Notes under the pieces: generated by a model | Databases searched by the model: none | What the model was told of the DNA's origin: nothing | The model's input: the letters and a program-made list of their open reading frames with translations, nothing else | Assembly (NCBI GenBank): GCA_012522755.1 | Contig: JAAYJV010000114.1 | Location: forward strand, 1-48,806 | DNA length: 48,806 bases | Direction of reading: 5' to 3' | Source: Candidatus Hydrogenedens sp. | GTDB taxonomy: Bacteria > Hydrogenedentota > Hydrogenedentia > Hydrogenedentales > CAITNO01 | Shown: positions 25,540 to 34,883 of the stretch, piece after piece | Layout of the letters: each line of letters starts with the position of its first letter | Position numbering within the stretch: position 1 is the stretch's first letter | Translations under genes and position numbers: made by a program

Positions 25540-27912
25540 CTAATGATAATTAAAAGGGCAAGTGGCCAAGGCCTGTGCAATGGAAGATTCAGTGGGTGCG
25601 GCAAGTATTTGGTGCAAGGAAGAAATTGCTGAAGCCGCATGGGGCATAAATGGTGACACTTGTGTCAGCATTGTTTCGGCTTGTGTCTTGTATTTCTTGT
25701 CACTCAAGGCACAATAAGCCACAACTGCAATCATGGCCCCAATCAATTTCAGTGTATTGCCGTGTTCGTCGAAACAACATATATCCAAGGCATGATCGAA
25801 CCATCGTTTGGCTTCATCACGACTTGTATGACGTAAAAATAAAGCGCGATACATGCATATCAACTCCCATGGATGCTGTTTATAGTACCTCCACTGATTT
25901 CTCTGTTTGATATAGCATTGCTGCAAAGAGGTTATTGATGGATTATCCAGCAACCATAAAGATCTTACCAGCAAATGATGCAGATATTGTTTTTGATAGG
26001 TACCATCCACTGACATTGTGCCAACACTATTTTCTGTCAAGGAAATGGTCTGCTCTACCAGTGAGCGGGCGTTTTGAAATTTCCCGTTCACGGCATTGAT
26101 TGCACGATAAATTCTTGTCTGCTCCATCTCTTTTTTGCGAAGATCATTGCTGTGATGCATCCTTGCGAAATATTTCAGGGCAGTCTCAAAGGAATATTCC
26201 GCTTTCTCCTGCTCTCCCGACATGGAGAGGTATTGACCCTGAGCGCTATACGCCCGCCCTTTTTCCTGCGATGAAAGCGCTGCAAAACCTGGATTCTCTA
26301 AAATCTCCCGGATCAACAGCAAAGATTGTCGATAATTGAATGCATCTGCGAAACTGACGGCCAGGTTAAGATCTGTATAGGTTGTAAGGGTAAACTCTTC
26401 TTCTTTCAATTGTTTTCGAAACCTCAGATAGCTGTTTATTAACGGTTGTATTCTTTCAGAGGCTCCGTGATGGTTAGCTTGCTGAAATTTAATGAGTGTG
26501 TGCATTAAGGCTGTTCGAGGAGAAATTTCGGCAGAGGCCGCCCCAATGAGTTCAAAAGTAATATCTGTCAACAAGCGCAGCCGTGCCAGATTCCGTTCTT
26601 TTTTTTGAAATTCTTCCTGCAGGATGGTTAAAAACTTTTCCCGCCATTCAGGGTATTTGCTGATGTTCTGTTTTAAATTATCTGTAACTATCTTCGAAAA
26701 GTGTGTGCCCCACTGGTCATATAAAAATTCCAGAATAGAAATGCCTGTATTCGATTCAGACAGTGTCAGCTCATTCAGTTGCCGTGATAGTCGAGTGGTT
26801 AAATGCAGGTAACCTGGAAATTCCTTTAATCGTGTCACTTTCATAAGTTCGTGTGTATCAGGATTTTTTTCCAGAGCTATGTATGCCAGAAGATCGCCAT
26901 AGGGCACATACCCGAAGTCTTTCACCGTATGCTCAACTCTGGATATTTCCCACGCTTCAAAACGGTCACGGTCATAATTTTTAAAGGCACTAAAATACCC
27001 TTTGATTTGATCTGTAATATCGGATCCTTCTACATAAGTCCCTATACGTTCAAGATAGATTTCTACGGAATGTTTTCCCCGATTTGACCGTGGCAAAAGC
27101 CAACCTAAAAGAAGTTTTATGGAAGTCTCCCGTAACAGATCATAATGAGAACTTGCTGTCCCTTGTTCATCAGACAGTTGTATTGGCAGGATAAAGGGGA
27201 AAACACCCGGAGTTTGAAAGAGCGCTGTCAATGCTTGTCTGGCTTGATTCAGTGTACATTGAGAGCGACTTCCTCCTTGCAACAGATGGGTTTTCATTGC
27301 GGGCAAGTGAGGTATAGCACTACCGCGAGAGATTATAGCTACCCCGGCAATAATACCAGTTGTTGAAGACTTCCAGGATTCATCGATGTATATCCGATAT
27401 AACGCATTGGAAGGTACGGTATGTTTGGAGCTGCGGGCATCACTGGCTGCCTGTCTCAAACTCTCAAGTGAAGAAGGGAATGACTCCAGCTGAACGGTAT
27501 CGACACTTACTTCTGGCTGGTCTGTTTCGACTTTATGTTTTGCAGGTTGTTTTACAGTTGTTTTTTTCTGCGGACTGTTCGCTGCTGCTTTATCTCTGTC
27601 AGTTTTCTTAGCTGAGACTCTGCGTACGGTTCCGAGCATCTCATCGGAGAAGATAGTGTGGAATCGTAATGTTTTGCGCCCGGGAGCTATATTCACACCA
27701 ATCCGAGCATGAAAAGAATCTCCTACGTCTAAAGGTACTAAGGTGAAAAGGTTCTTAGAAATTAATATTTTGCCGGAAAAATGAGGGGACGACCCAAAGC
27801 CTCGTTCTCCTTCAAAGCTGCATACTGTTACTTTGAATTTCTTTTTTTTTAATTGTGCCCGAAGTCTGGCAATAGCGGCATGATCATTAATGGATGGAAG
27901 TCTGTACAACAT
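25540..27912 (-). CDS. RNase H-like (DUF3800-like) protein with TPR tail and OB-like head
   Basis: 790 residues from the chosen ATG, which has GAGG 8 bp upstream; an earlier ATG at 27978 has no ribosome site. Residues 25-90 resemble a cold-shock/OB barrel (RGFGSSP, GKILISKNLF, DVGDSFHARI). A Lys/Pro-rich linker follows. Residues 170-380 look like DUF3800: YRIYIDES (Asp177, Glu178) followed by a hydrophobic strand, and later FGYVPYGDLLAYI, which matches the closing Asp motif of that RNase H-fold family. The last 400 residues are helical repeats of TPR type (for example SAQGQYLSMSGEQEKAEYSFETAL). A nuclease controlled by a TPR sensor is plausible. It precedes the Csx2-like gene by 125 bp on the same strand. 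Confidence 0.65.
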   Translation of the reverse strand: MLYRLPSINDHAAIARLRAQLKKKKFKVTVCSFEGERGFGSSPHFSGKILISKNLFTLVPLDVGDSFHARIGVNIAPGRKTLRFHTIFSDEMLGTVRRVSAKKTDRDKAAANSPQKKTTVKQPAKHKVETDQPEVSVDTVQLESFPSSLESLRQAASDARSSKHTVPSNALYRIYIDESWKSSTTGIIAGVAIISRGSAIPHLPAMKTHLLQGGSRSQCTLNQARQALTALFQTPGVFPFILPIQLSDEQGTASSHYDLLRETSIKLLLGWLLPRSNRGKHSVEIYLERIGTYVEGSDITDQIKGYFSAFKNYDRDRFEAWEISRVEHTVKDFGYVPYGDLLAYIALEKNPDTHELMKVTRLKEFPGYLHLTTRLSRQLNELTLSESNTGISILEFLYDQWGTHFSKIVTDNLKQNISKYPEWREKFLTILQEEFQKKERNLARLRLLTDITFELIGAASAEISPRTALMHTLIKFQQANHHGASERIQPLINSYLRFRKQLKEEEFTLTTYTDLNLAVSFADAFNYRQSLLLIREILENPGFAALSSQEKGRAYSAQGQYLSMSGEQEKAEYSFETALKYFARMHHSNDLRKKEMEQTRIYRAINAVNGKFQNARSLVEQTISLTENSVGTMSVDGTYQKQYLHHLLVRSLWLLDNPSITSLQQCYIKQRNQWRYYKQHPWELICMYRALFLRHTSRDEAKRWFDHALDICCFDEHGNTLKLIGAMIAVVAYCALSDKKYKTQAETMLTQVSPFMPHAASAISSLHQILAAPTESSIAQALATCPFNYH

Positions 27913-28053
27913 AAAAAACCTCGAAATTAAAGAAGATAAGGCACGATGGACAAGCAGAGCAAATGCCTTTAAGTCCATTAAATCAAATTTCTATGCATTT
28001 CTTATATTCGCATCCCTAAACTCTATTCTTTCAGATCTGTCAAAGCTACTGCT

Positions 28054-28082
28054 ATTGTAATACCTGTGATGTATGTTGTCAA
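28054..28082 (-). promoter_or_regulatory. promoter of the RNase H-like/Csx2 unit
   Basis: On the minus strand, a perfect TTGACA (28082-28077), 17 bp, TACAAT (28059-28054). The start would be about 135 nt before the ATG at 27912. Confidence 0.6.
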
Positions 28083-28264
28083 AGCAGTCTTTCATCAGGT
28101 CCATCAGTGGGAGTTTATTCAAGTCTGTATTGCGCTCCGACTATCAAAACGGCCTGAACTGAAAACGAAAATCTATCACTCTTATGGCAATCCTTCCTCT
28201 TAAATCCTCTGGTTGATTTTTTTGTTATCTTGTTGCTCACCGTGTTTTTATCAGGTTTTTCCTC

Positions 28265-28293
28265 TGGACTCAAATGTCTTGCTATACTATAAT
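28265..28293 (+). promoter_or_regulatory. promoter of the plus-strand trio
   Basis: TGGACT (28265-28270), 17 bp, perfect TATAAT (28288-28293). The expected start at about 28300 lies 45 bp before the first ATG and supports the start chosen there. Confidence 0.6.
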
Positions 28294-28345
28294 TGATTGT
28301 GATCGCATAGACAGTAGAGATTATTTGTGGAAGGGTTCTTCATTT

Positions 28346-29311
28346 ATGGATCTGACAAAAGAGAATTTAGAATCGACTTTAATTGATATTAAAGCCGCCA
28401 TACGAAATACTCCAGGCCGTCCGGCAACTTTTGCTACAGATGCTACAGATTCCTCAGCCTCTGAAAAAGTTCTACAGATTCTGACTTGGCATGAAGCGAT
28501 TCTTGTTTCCTCTGTGCGAAAAGACCTTCCACAGGAAGACAAGAGAAACATTATCAACTCCGCTTATATGTATGCCGTACAGCCTCCTATTGTAAAAGAT
28601 CCTTTAAAGTCAAAGCGTAAAGAATTTCTGCGCCTTCAGCCGTGGATAGATTGGTTACTGGAAGAGAATCCTACTCTGGATAGCTTTCAAATATGTTTCC
28701 GCACCTGGTCGGGGATTTTTGCTCAAGAATTCAAGAAGATGCAAAATCGGCAGAATACGGACACCGTTATAATGGCTTTTACGCCCCAAGAAAAAACTCG
28801 TACTCTCAAAAAACAGGAAAATCTGGTTCGTTTTGAAATGGAGCCCAGTCCTGAACCTGACGAAGAGTCTATGGTTCCGCGATATTCCACAGAGCAATTC
28901 TCGCATACTGCAAAGCAGCTTCTCGACGATCTGAACAATGAAAAAAAGAGCAAAGTGGCCGCCTTGATGTTCTTGCTCCATTATTTGCAGTGGAAAGAGA
29001 TACCCTCTTTTCCTAATCTGTGTGAACAAGTGTTGGAAAAATGCGTCATCTGGAGCGGTCGATCATTTGAAGATCTGGGCAATGACCTTAAAGAACAAGC
29101 TCAGGAATTGGACGTAAAAAAAGAAGTCTTGGCCGCCAGACGGATCAACAAAGATTATCCGCTTCTGTCTTATGCCAAATTATTGCCTCTTCTGGACATA
29201 AAGGACACAGACTGTAACCGATACTATGTGGCTATCAGCCGATATCGTCGATCATTGAGCAAACTTGCAGGAACACCTGAGTTCATCAATATAAAAGATC
29301 TTCAAGAGTAA
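28346..29311 (+). CDS. unknown helical protein, first of three
   Basis: 321 residues from the ATG that follows GGAAGGG by 10 bp; the frame extends 24 codons further, but that ATG lies before the likely transcription start. I do not recognise the family. The protein is mostly helical, with an acidic middle (MEPSPEPDEESM, about 185-200). The C-terminal 80 residues end in a run of helices with RYYVAISRYRRSLSKL, which could be a helix-turn-helix, but this is weak. It starts a three-gene plus-strand operon placed between minus-strand units. Nearly the whole body is free of Cys or signal sequences, so it is cytoplasmic. Confidence 0.7.
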   Translation: MDLTKENLESTLIDIKAAIRNTPGRPATFATDATDSSASEKVLQILTWHEAILVSSVRKDLPQEDKRNIINSAYMYAVQPPIVKDPLKSKRKEFLRLQPWIDWLLEENPTLDSFQICFRTWSGIFAQEFKKMQNRQNTDTVIMAFTPQEKTRTLKKQENLVRFEMEPSPEPDEESMVPRYSTEQFSHTAKQLLDDLNNEKKSKVAALMFLLHYLQWKEIPSFPNLCEQVLEKCVIWSGRSFEDLGNDLKEQAQELDVKKEVLAARRINKDYPLLSYAKLLPLLDIKDTDCNRYYVAISRYRRSLSKLAGTPEFINIKDLQE

Positions 29312-29326
29312 GGGAGGGCCTCTATT

Positions 29327-29989
29327 ATGTCACTGGTATTTCACACCTCAGAACATCACTTTCACCAGCCCCAAACCCTTCATATTAAAATGTTCAACTC
29401 GAAATCAACTCTGATCAGGCATTTGTGTGATCATATCTGGAATGAAAATGAACCTTGGGATCGGCTTCTCAATAAACGAATGCTTTCTCAGGCCCGTAAG
29501 AAATGGGAAGAACAAGGAGTAATAGAGCAAGGGTTCTATGATGATCTGGTCAAGATGCTTGATGAAAATCTGATCTCTTCCGCTCAAAAACCTCTGTATG
29601 TGTGGGCGCTTCAACAGCGGGACGGTGCCATTTGTAAAAGTTTATTTGCCCTGGGTCGTAAAGGGCTTATCATGGTGGTTTCTGGCAATGTATTAAGAAC
29701 AGCCTATTTTACGGGAAGTCAAAGCAAAAATAGTGCCTCAGGGCAAAGATCAAATTACGATCTTTTCGAGAAGGCCTGGTTTGACATAAAACGAAAATTG
29801 TCCTGGAGAGAATATGACGACAGCAAGGGAGATATCAGAGTTGTCAACCTGAAGAATCACTGGTTTTCAGAAGAGAATTGGGATAAATGTCCCAACCCTT
29901 ACAAGCCTCCGAAGAAAAGAACACAAATGCGGGAAAAATCTCCGGAAGAATTAGTTTTTGAGTGGTATTCTGATAAAGAAGAGTGGTAG
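29327..29989 (+). CDS. unknown protein, possible small nuclease-type toxin
   Basis: 220 residues, family not recognised. The start has AGGGAGGG 8 bp upstream. After a helical first half, residues 90-130 contain ICKSLFALGRKGLIMVVSGN then VLRTAYFTGSQ. That strand pair, with an Arg-Thr-Ala-Tyr-Phe turn, is reminiscent of BECR-fold ribonuclease toxins, which end strands this way, but no complete active site can be assigned. The C-terminus is rich in Trp, Lys and Pro. It lies 15 bp after the first gene of the trio and 4 bp before the third. A toxin-like role flanked by two unknown partners is a guess. Confidence 0.65.
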   Translation: MSLVFHTSEHHFHQPQTLHIKMFNSKSTLIRHLCDHIWNENEPWDRLLNKRMLSQARKKWEEQGVIEQGFYDDLVKMLDENLISSAQKPLYVWALQQRDGAICKSLFALGRKGLIMVVSGNVLRTAYFTGSQSKNSASGQRSNYDLFEKAWFDIKRKLSWREYDDSKGDIRVVNLKNHWFSEENWDKCPNPYKPPKKRTQMREKSPEELVFEWYSDKEEW

Positions 29990-29993
29990 ATTT

Positions 29994-31082
29994 ATGGAAC
30001 AAAAAAATAATTTCATTGAAATTCATAAAAGTGCCTTGGCTGACTATATTACTTTCTACAGGGATGAGGAGGCACGCCAGGAAGCCCAAATGTCCAAGGG
30101 CGAAGCGGCCGCCGGTTTGTTGTTGCATACCGGAATGCTTTATCGCTACACAGGCAGTGAAGAGCTGATCAGCAACTTTCTCCAAGCATCACAGGAGAAA
30201 AGAAAAGAGTTGGCTTTGAATGCGACAGCCTATCTGCTCGATCTGGACTTGCTCACTCTGGCAGAAAATCTCTACTCTGCTGATATTCTGGAAGATGATC
30301 TGTTTGACCAGGCTGAATCTCTGTTTTTCCGGAGAGACGAACTCGCTGTCATGATCGATCTGGTGCGCTCTTTGGCCTTTGAGGCTATTCAGCAGGAAGA
30401 TGCTGCAATTTATCCGTCTTTTCGCGAATTAATCAAAAAAGAAATAGCACTGGACAGGCTTTTACGGTCGGATCCCGCCCTGGCGGAACTGGCGAGTATT
30501 CCGCTGCGTGCCCTCATGCCTTTGTATGCCCCTTCGGCCATAGAACCACATCACTGGTGGTTGAGCAGCTGGGCTTCTGATGCTGTAGAAGCAGAGGCCG
30601 CCGCCTTTGGAAAATCGATCACAGATTCCGTAACTGATTCTTTATCCGCTGCAAAAGCAATGTTCGAAAAACATGTGACGGGCTCTTTTGAATCAGAATT
30701 TGAAGTGAATCCCGATGTGCTTGATATTCTGTCGGACTCCCATTCCCCTTATCCCCACGCTCTGGTCTTTGCAGATGGCGGGCATCGTTTGCATGCCACA
30801 TTGGCTGAGAACAAAGAAGTGATGATTCTCTTCAGGTGGGAAGATGAACAAATCAAGTTATCCATCCATGTGGCCGACAACTCAGATGACTATAACATTT
30901 GTCAGGTATACTGTATGTTTCGGGATGAGGATGGAGATCATTCCGAGAGAATCCAGATCAACAATGCGACTGGTATATTCCCTGCAGAATGGATGCATAA
31001 GGAAGGGTGCTATTTCGCACTGGAAGATAACAGCGGGAAATCCGATCTGATCATTTTTGAGAAAGAGGAAGACGTAGAATAG
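29994..31082 (+). CDS. unknown acidic protein, third of the trio
   Basis: 362 residues from the ATG four bases after the preceding stop. An upstream ATG at 29958 would overlap the previous gene by 32 bp. No known family. The first 210 residues are helical and acidic (for example LLTLAENLYSADILEDDLFDQAE), with a WWLSSWASDAVEAEAAAFG stretch near 182-200. The last 100 residues look like a beta domain (HALVFADGGHRLHATLAENKEVM and later strands). It ends 4 bp from the convergent protease gene, with no obvious terminator between. An inhibitor or carrier for the preceding gene would fit its acidity and position, but nothing proves it. Confidence 0.65.
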   Translation: MEQKNNFIEIHKSALADYITFYRDEEARQEAQMSKGEAAAGLLLHTGMLYRYTGSEELISNFLQASQEKRKELALNATAYLLDLDLLTLAENLYSADILEDDLFDQAESLFFRRDELAVMIDLVRSLAFEAIQQEDAAIYPSFRELIKKEIALDRLLRSDPALAELASIPLRALMPLYAPSAIEPHHWWLSSWASDAVEAEAAAFGKSITDSVTDSLSAAKAMFEKHVTGSFESEFEVNPDVLDILSDSHSPYPHALVFADGGHRLHATLAENKEVMILFRWEDEQIKLSIHVADNSDDYNICQVYCMFRDEDGDHSERIQINNATGIFPAEWMHKEGCYFALEDNSGKSDLIIFEKEEDVE

Positions 31083-31086
31083 CTTT

Positions 31087-32976
31087 TCAGAAAAAAGGCA
31101 CCGCTTCCGCCAGCTTTTCTATATCATCGACGTTGATTCTTGAACAAGGCAAATGTGTGGCAAAAAGCGTGTGCCACCCGGGGAAATCGTTTCGTTTCAA
31201 TAAGACGCTTGTCCTGAGAAGACCCTTCCTCCATCTCGCCAGCTCTTCTTGATCGTCCTGTAGCGCATGATAATATAATCTGGTAATCCCTCTCAGAAAA
31301 GTCACATGATTGATTTGATCTGCTTTACCAACAACCCGGCTGCTACGGGGATGTCGGATCCGTTCGCAATATGCCAGTCGTGTTTCCAAAGGATGAGCTT
31401 TGTTGCGGGCACAATTGAAATACAAATAAATCAGGACCTGTTGATAAGGAGAGCTTTCTGCGACCGTTGGTTCGTATGCTTCTCGCCGGAGCCAGGCAAT
31501 TTGAGTGTGCAGGCGTTCGCAGAAAAGAGCGTGGCTCTTGAAAGCAATTTCCGTTGTGCGAGGTGCAAAACTCCTTTCTGACTCTGTCAATAAACGCTCC
31601 GCCTCTTCCAGAAAAGTATCCTTTTCCACACCGTAGGCTGTCTCTGCTTTTCTCAACCAGGTATGAACCAGGTAATTTCTGTATTGCCCGGAATAATCCG
31701 TATTCCCAAAATCAGCTGTAGCTATGGCCTGTTTGTAAAAATACTGAGCTTCATCCACCTTCCCAAGGAAATAAAGGCTTCGGCCATAAGTGGCTTGAAA
31801 ATGTGCGCGCAGTGCAGGAGCCACATCATTCAGGTGTTTCAGATGCTCATCAAGAAAAGAAATTGCTTCTTCAGCGTCAAGACGGGCAAGAGCATTGTTT
31901 GCTTGTTCTGTCTGAAACTGTAGACAACTCTCTCGCCCCAAAGACAGCCCCTTTTCAGATCGGGATATGTTGAATCTTTTTGTTATCTGTGTTGCCACTT
32001 TCGCCGCTGATAAAACATACCCCTGGCTGTTCAGCAGCTGCATTTCCGCCAGGTGTATCTGAACTCTGTGATAATCGCTGATCCCGGAGTTTCCCGGAAA
32101 CCCCTTCAACCAGTTCTGGAACAATGCAGCATCACCAAAATTCAACGCTGTCCGACGCCTTTGCATCTCTTGAATAAGACGATTCATTTCTGTGATATGT
32201 GGCAAAGCGAGAAGACTCGTTTTTAAGCCGGGTATTTTTTCCACTAGCTCACTCACCGAAGCTATATAAATAATGGAGGAGAAAAACTTGTCAACTCCTG
32301 CTTTTTCCATATCAGTTTGATGACACCGGGGTAATATGGCTGAACGCCTTGGACCATACTCTCGCACAAACCCCTGCGCCTTTTGAATGATTTTATTCAC
32401 TGGCAAAAGACTCCCGGGGCACACGCTTCGCTCACAGAGTTCGCCACTGGAAAAAACGGGTCCTTTGAGAAAGCCTGATCCTTCCTGGCTTTGCTCTGCT
32501 ATTTCCCTGCACAAAGCGACTATCAATGGAAGCTGCAAACTTCTCCCACCAATTGTTTCCAAATGCACAGGAACCGAAAGAGAAATATCAAAGGCATATC
32601 GGAAAAGAATAGGCGCAATGGGCTGAGTTTCGCCAAGCGTCTTGGAAAACTCCTTTTGGATAAGACCTATCAGGCATGTAAATGACTCCCAGACAGAGGA
32701 GTCCTTGTTCTTTCCTGCAAAGCGACCGAAAGCATCGGAAATATGCCAGGTGATAGCGCGCTTTATTGTAAAGGGCACCATGAGACCAGAATCGCTTTCC
32801 GAGTCAACTACAGGAAAGACATGTTTTGGCTTGGATCTGATCTCTGCAAGAACAGAGCCTCTTTCTTCAATAAACCTGGGATTATAAGGGGCTATGTCCT
32901 GATAAAATTTTTCCAGGTAGGACAGATTTATAACGCTTTTGTTCTCTTCTTTGCGTCCCATAAGCAACTCAGCCAT
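31087..32976 (-). CDS. Lon-like (S16) protease domain fused to TPR repeats
   Basis: About 629 residues from the ATG at 32976; a GTG at 33036 and an ATG at 32961 are alternatives, and none has a strong ribosome site. Residues 130-217 follow the Lon protease fold: SVPVHLETIG, GRSLQLPLIVAL (Ser146, as in Lon GPSAG), PVFSSGEL (like MTGE), GSLLPVNKIIQKA (Lys199, like GGLKEK) and GPRRSAILP. The Ser-Lys dyad is therefore in place, so I call it active. There is no AAA+ domain. The remaining 400 residues are TPR-like helices. It is the last gene of the signalling run. Lon-type proteases work in some type III systems (CalpL), but no CARF or SAVED sensor is fused here. Confidence 0.65.
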   Translation of the reverse strand: MAELLMGRKEENKSVINLSYLEKFYQDIAPYNPRFIEERGSVLAEIRSKPKHVFPVVDSESDSGLMVPFTIKRAITWHISDAFGRFAGKNKDSSVWESFTCLIGLIQKEFSKTLGETQPIAPILFRYAFDISLSVPVHLETIGGRSLQLPLIVALCREIAEQSQEGSGFLKGPVFSSGELCERSVCPGSLLPVNKIIQKAQGFVREYGPRRSAILPRCHQTDMEKAGVDKFFSSIIYIASVSELVEKIPGLKTSLLALPHITEMNRLIQEMQRRRTALNFGDAALFQNWLKGFPGNSGISDYHRVQIHLAEMQLLNSQGYVLSAAKVATQITKRFNISRSEKGLSLGRESCLQFQTEQANNALARLDAEEAISFLDEHLKHLNDVAPALRAHFQATYGRSLYFLGKVDEAQYFYKQAIATADFGNTDYSGQYRNYLVHTWLRKAETAYGVEKDTFLEEAERLLTESERSFAPRTTEIAFKSHALFCERLHTQIAWLRREAYEPTVAESSPYQQVLIYLYFNCARNKAHPLETRLAYCERIRHPRSSRVVGKADQINHVTFLRGITRLYYHALQDDQEELARWRKGLLRTSVLLKRNDFPGWHTLFATHLPCSRINVDDIEKLAEAVPFF

Positions 32977-33085
32977 ATCGAAAACTGTATGCACTTTCAC
33001 GAAAAAGCCACAATGAGCCTGTCTGCAACAATTCACTGCGGCCGTCCGGGCTTATTCTGTACAATTTCATGAGAGGAACAAGTAT

Positions 33086-33742
33086 TTATCGATATCTTTG
33101 TCGCTGTAGCTTGCGAACCATGCCCCAAGGATTCATGCTCTTGAGGTTCCTGTGGCGTTGTGAGCCCGGAACAGTATGACGAAGCAACTTCGCAGCTGTC
33201 ACCAGCATTCTGTCTGTGGACACAAGAAAACAAGTCGTCTCGGGATTCTGCTCCGCCACAAGAATGGCCTCTTCAAAAATTGCCCCATCCATCCCATCAA
33301 GAAATTTCGGATCACTGGGATGAACAAAACTCGTACGGGCTCCTTTTCTCGGAATTTCTCGCAAATACAAATTATGGATGGGCTCAAGAACCCGGTTGGG
33401 AATACGCGATCCTCTTGGAATTTCCTTTTGCAGCGTAATATTGGATGCCGACAAAATAGGATGGAGCAATCGTGCTTTAAAAATAAACTTCCTGCTTTGA
33501 TACCAGCGCTCATAGTTTTCATGATCAATGTTTGTTTGAAAAAACTGGGCGCTGAATTCCAGAAAGGCATGAAAAGGTATGACTACTCGATAGTCTCCGT
33601 TAAGCAGATATTGACAAAAATTCTGAACCTGCTTATGAATATCATCTTCCTCAGAACCAATGGGCTTAAAGCCAGCCTCACCGCGTAAGGCCGAATAGAG
33701 TACGCTCGTATCCGTAATATAGATGTCTTCTTTCCGAAGCAT
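33086..33742 (-). CDS. PIN-domain nuclease
   Basis: 218 residues. The N-terminus has the PIN motif YITDTSVLYSAL, with the first metal-binding Asp at residue 11. An acidic residue follows at about 62 (IPFHAFLEF), then LDGMDGAIFEEAI, and then FLVSTDRMLV with the third Asp, which is the expected order of the PIN acidic quartet. PIN proteins are Mg-dependent RNases, often toxins. The gene is 50 bp upstream of the protease gene. It lies 87 bp after the response regulator, and GAGG precedes the ATG. No antitoxin of the usual small type is next to it, so control may come from the kinase system or the protease. Confidence 0.75.
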   Translation of the reverse strand: MLRKEDIYITDTSVLYSALRGEAGFKPIGSEEDDIHKQVQNFCQYLLNGDYRVVIPFHAFLEFSAQFFQTNIDHENYERWYQSRKFIFKARLLHPILSASNITLQKEIPRGSRIPNRVLEPIHNLYLREIPRKGARTSFVHPSDPKFLDGMDGAIFEEAILVAEQNPETTCFLVSTDRMLVTAAKLLRHTVPGSQRHRNLKSMNPWGMVRKLQRQRYR

Positions 33743-33829
33743 AAAAGTATTCCTCGTAAGTTAAGTTCAAAAACAGATGAACTGCCAATTTACATAAGGC
33801 CCTTCAACTAATCTCATGAAAGAATACCT

Positions 33830-34843
33830 TCAATCAGTCGGCTCTTCCAGATCTTCATCATCACCTTCATCGTCTGTATAGGCACAACGGTCATATTCTT
33901 CAGCCAAAGCAGAATAATCCACATATTTTTCAGCCTCATGAATATATTCGATGGCTGCTTTAAAGGTTTCCCAGCCATCGTACCAGTGAAAAGCCTGCTT
34001 CAAAGCATCTGTCACAGCACCCTCAGCATTGACTGCTCCGAGATTCACCAATTTGAAAGGACGGAGATTCACCAGATCGATAAGGACTCCTTTGGCACTC
34101 TCATCGTCTGAAATATCACAGGCAATAACCAGATGTGGGCGGGGCTGAAAAACGGCCAATTTTCGCAAATAAGGAATGTGGTGTACACTGAATTGTTTTT
34201 CAGCCACTACCACAGCATGATAATCTTCAGTGCTCATACGTTCGGGCGCATCTTTGATCGAAACAAAGTCGACACTGGCCAGATCGCCTACAACTGATTT
34301 CCACTGGGTGCGATCAAAGGGCATGCCTCCGGTTTCTACCACCAAGATTTTTCCTCCTTGGCGAGGAGAAGGGAGACGCAAATCATGAGTTACCGCTTCT
34401 TGCGCTTTACTCACCATATTTAACAGATTGTCAATCCCGCGGTCTCCTTTGGCAACATACCCGAAGGAATGATAATTGGCAAGTTTCAGCATGTCCTGAC
34501 TGGTTCCTGCGCCACTATATACAATGATGACACAGCCATTATCCAGTGATTTGTAGACTTGTGCCAGATCACTGCCACGATAGGCCTCCTGAATAGCCCG
34601 CGGACTGCCGTCCTCACCCTTTTGAAAGGCATCCGCCGTAATGACCTTATGCATATCCAGATCCATGATGAACAGGTCAAATATGGTGGATTGAAAACGA
34701 TCCAACGCATCCTGAAGAGTGGTCGTCACCGTTACTTCATGACCTTTCTCACGCAATTGCTCGACTGCATCAGCCAGATGCGCCGGTGCATTGTCGCTCA
34801 GCTCATCATCCATAAACAGAATGGACAGGCTTCGTTTTTCCAT
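33830..34843 (-). CDS. response regulator with two receiver-like domains
   Basis: 337 residues. The first receiver (1-140) is complete: acidic pair Asp12/Asp13, phospho-acceptor Asp61 (LFIMDLDM), Ser110 (VYSGAG) and Lys132 (AKGD). The second region (165-270, KILVVETGGMPFD onwards) resembles a degenerate receiver without the phospho-Asp. The tail is strongly acidic. There is no DNA-binding output domain, so it should act by protein contact. It follows the histidine kinase by 40 bp, with AGGAAG before the ATG, so the two form a pair. Confidence 0.82.
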   Translation of the reverse strand: MEKRSLSILFMDDELSDNAPAHLADAVEQLREKGHEVTVTTTLQDALDRFQSTIFDLFIMDLDMHKVITADAFQKGEDGSPRAIQEAYRGSDLAQVYKSLDNGCVIIVYSGAGTSQDMLKLANYHSFGYVAKGDRGIDNLLNMVSKAQEAVTHDLRLPSPRQGGKILVVETGGMPFDRTQWKSVVGDLASVDFVSIKDAPERMSTEDYHAVVVAEKQFSVHHIPYLRKLAVFQPRPHLVIACDISDDESAKGVLIDLVNLRPFKLVNLGAVNAEGAVTDALKQAFHWYDGWETFKAAIEYIHEAEKYVDYSALAEEYDRCAYTDDEGDDEDLEEPTD

Positions 34844-34883
34844 GACTCAACTTCCTTTCTCGGTTTCCTGTTTCTTGCAAAAC

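Larger units (their letters stand above)
27913..28345. other. divergent promoter region
   Basis: 433 bp between the RNase H-like gene (minus) and the unknown trio (plus). It carries one good promoter in each direction and no gene. Confidence 0.6.
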
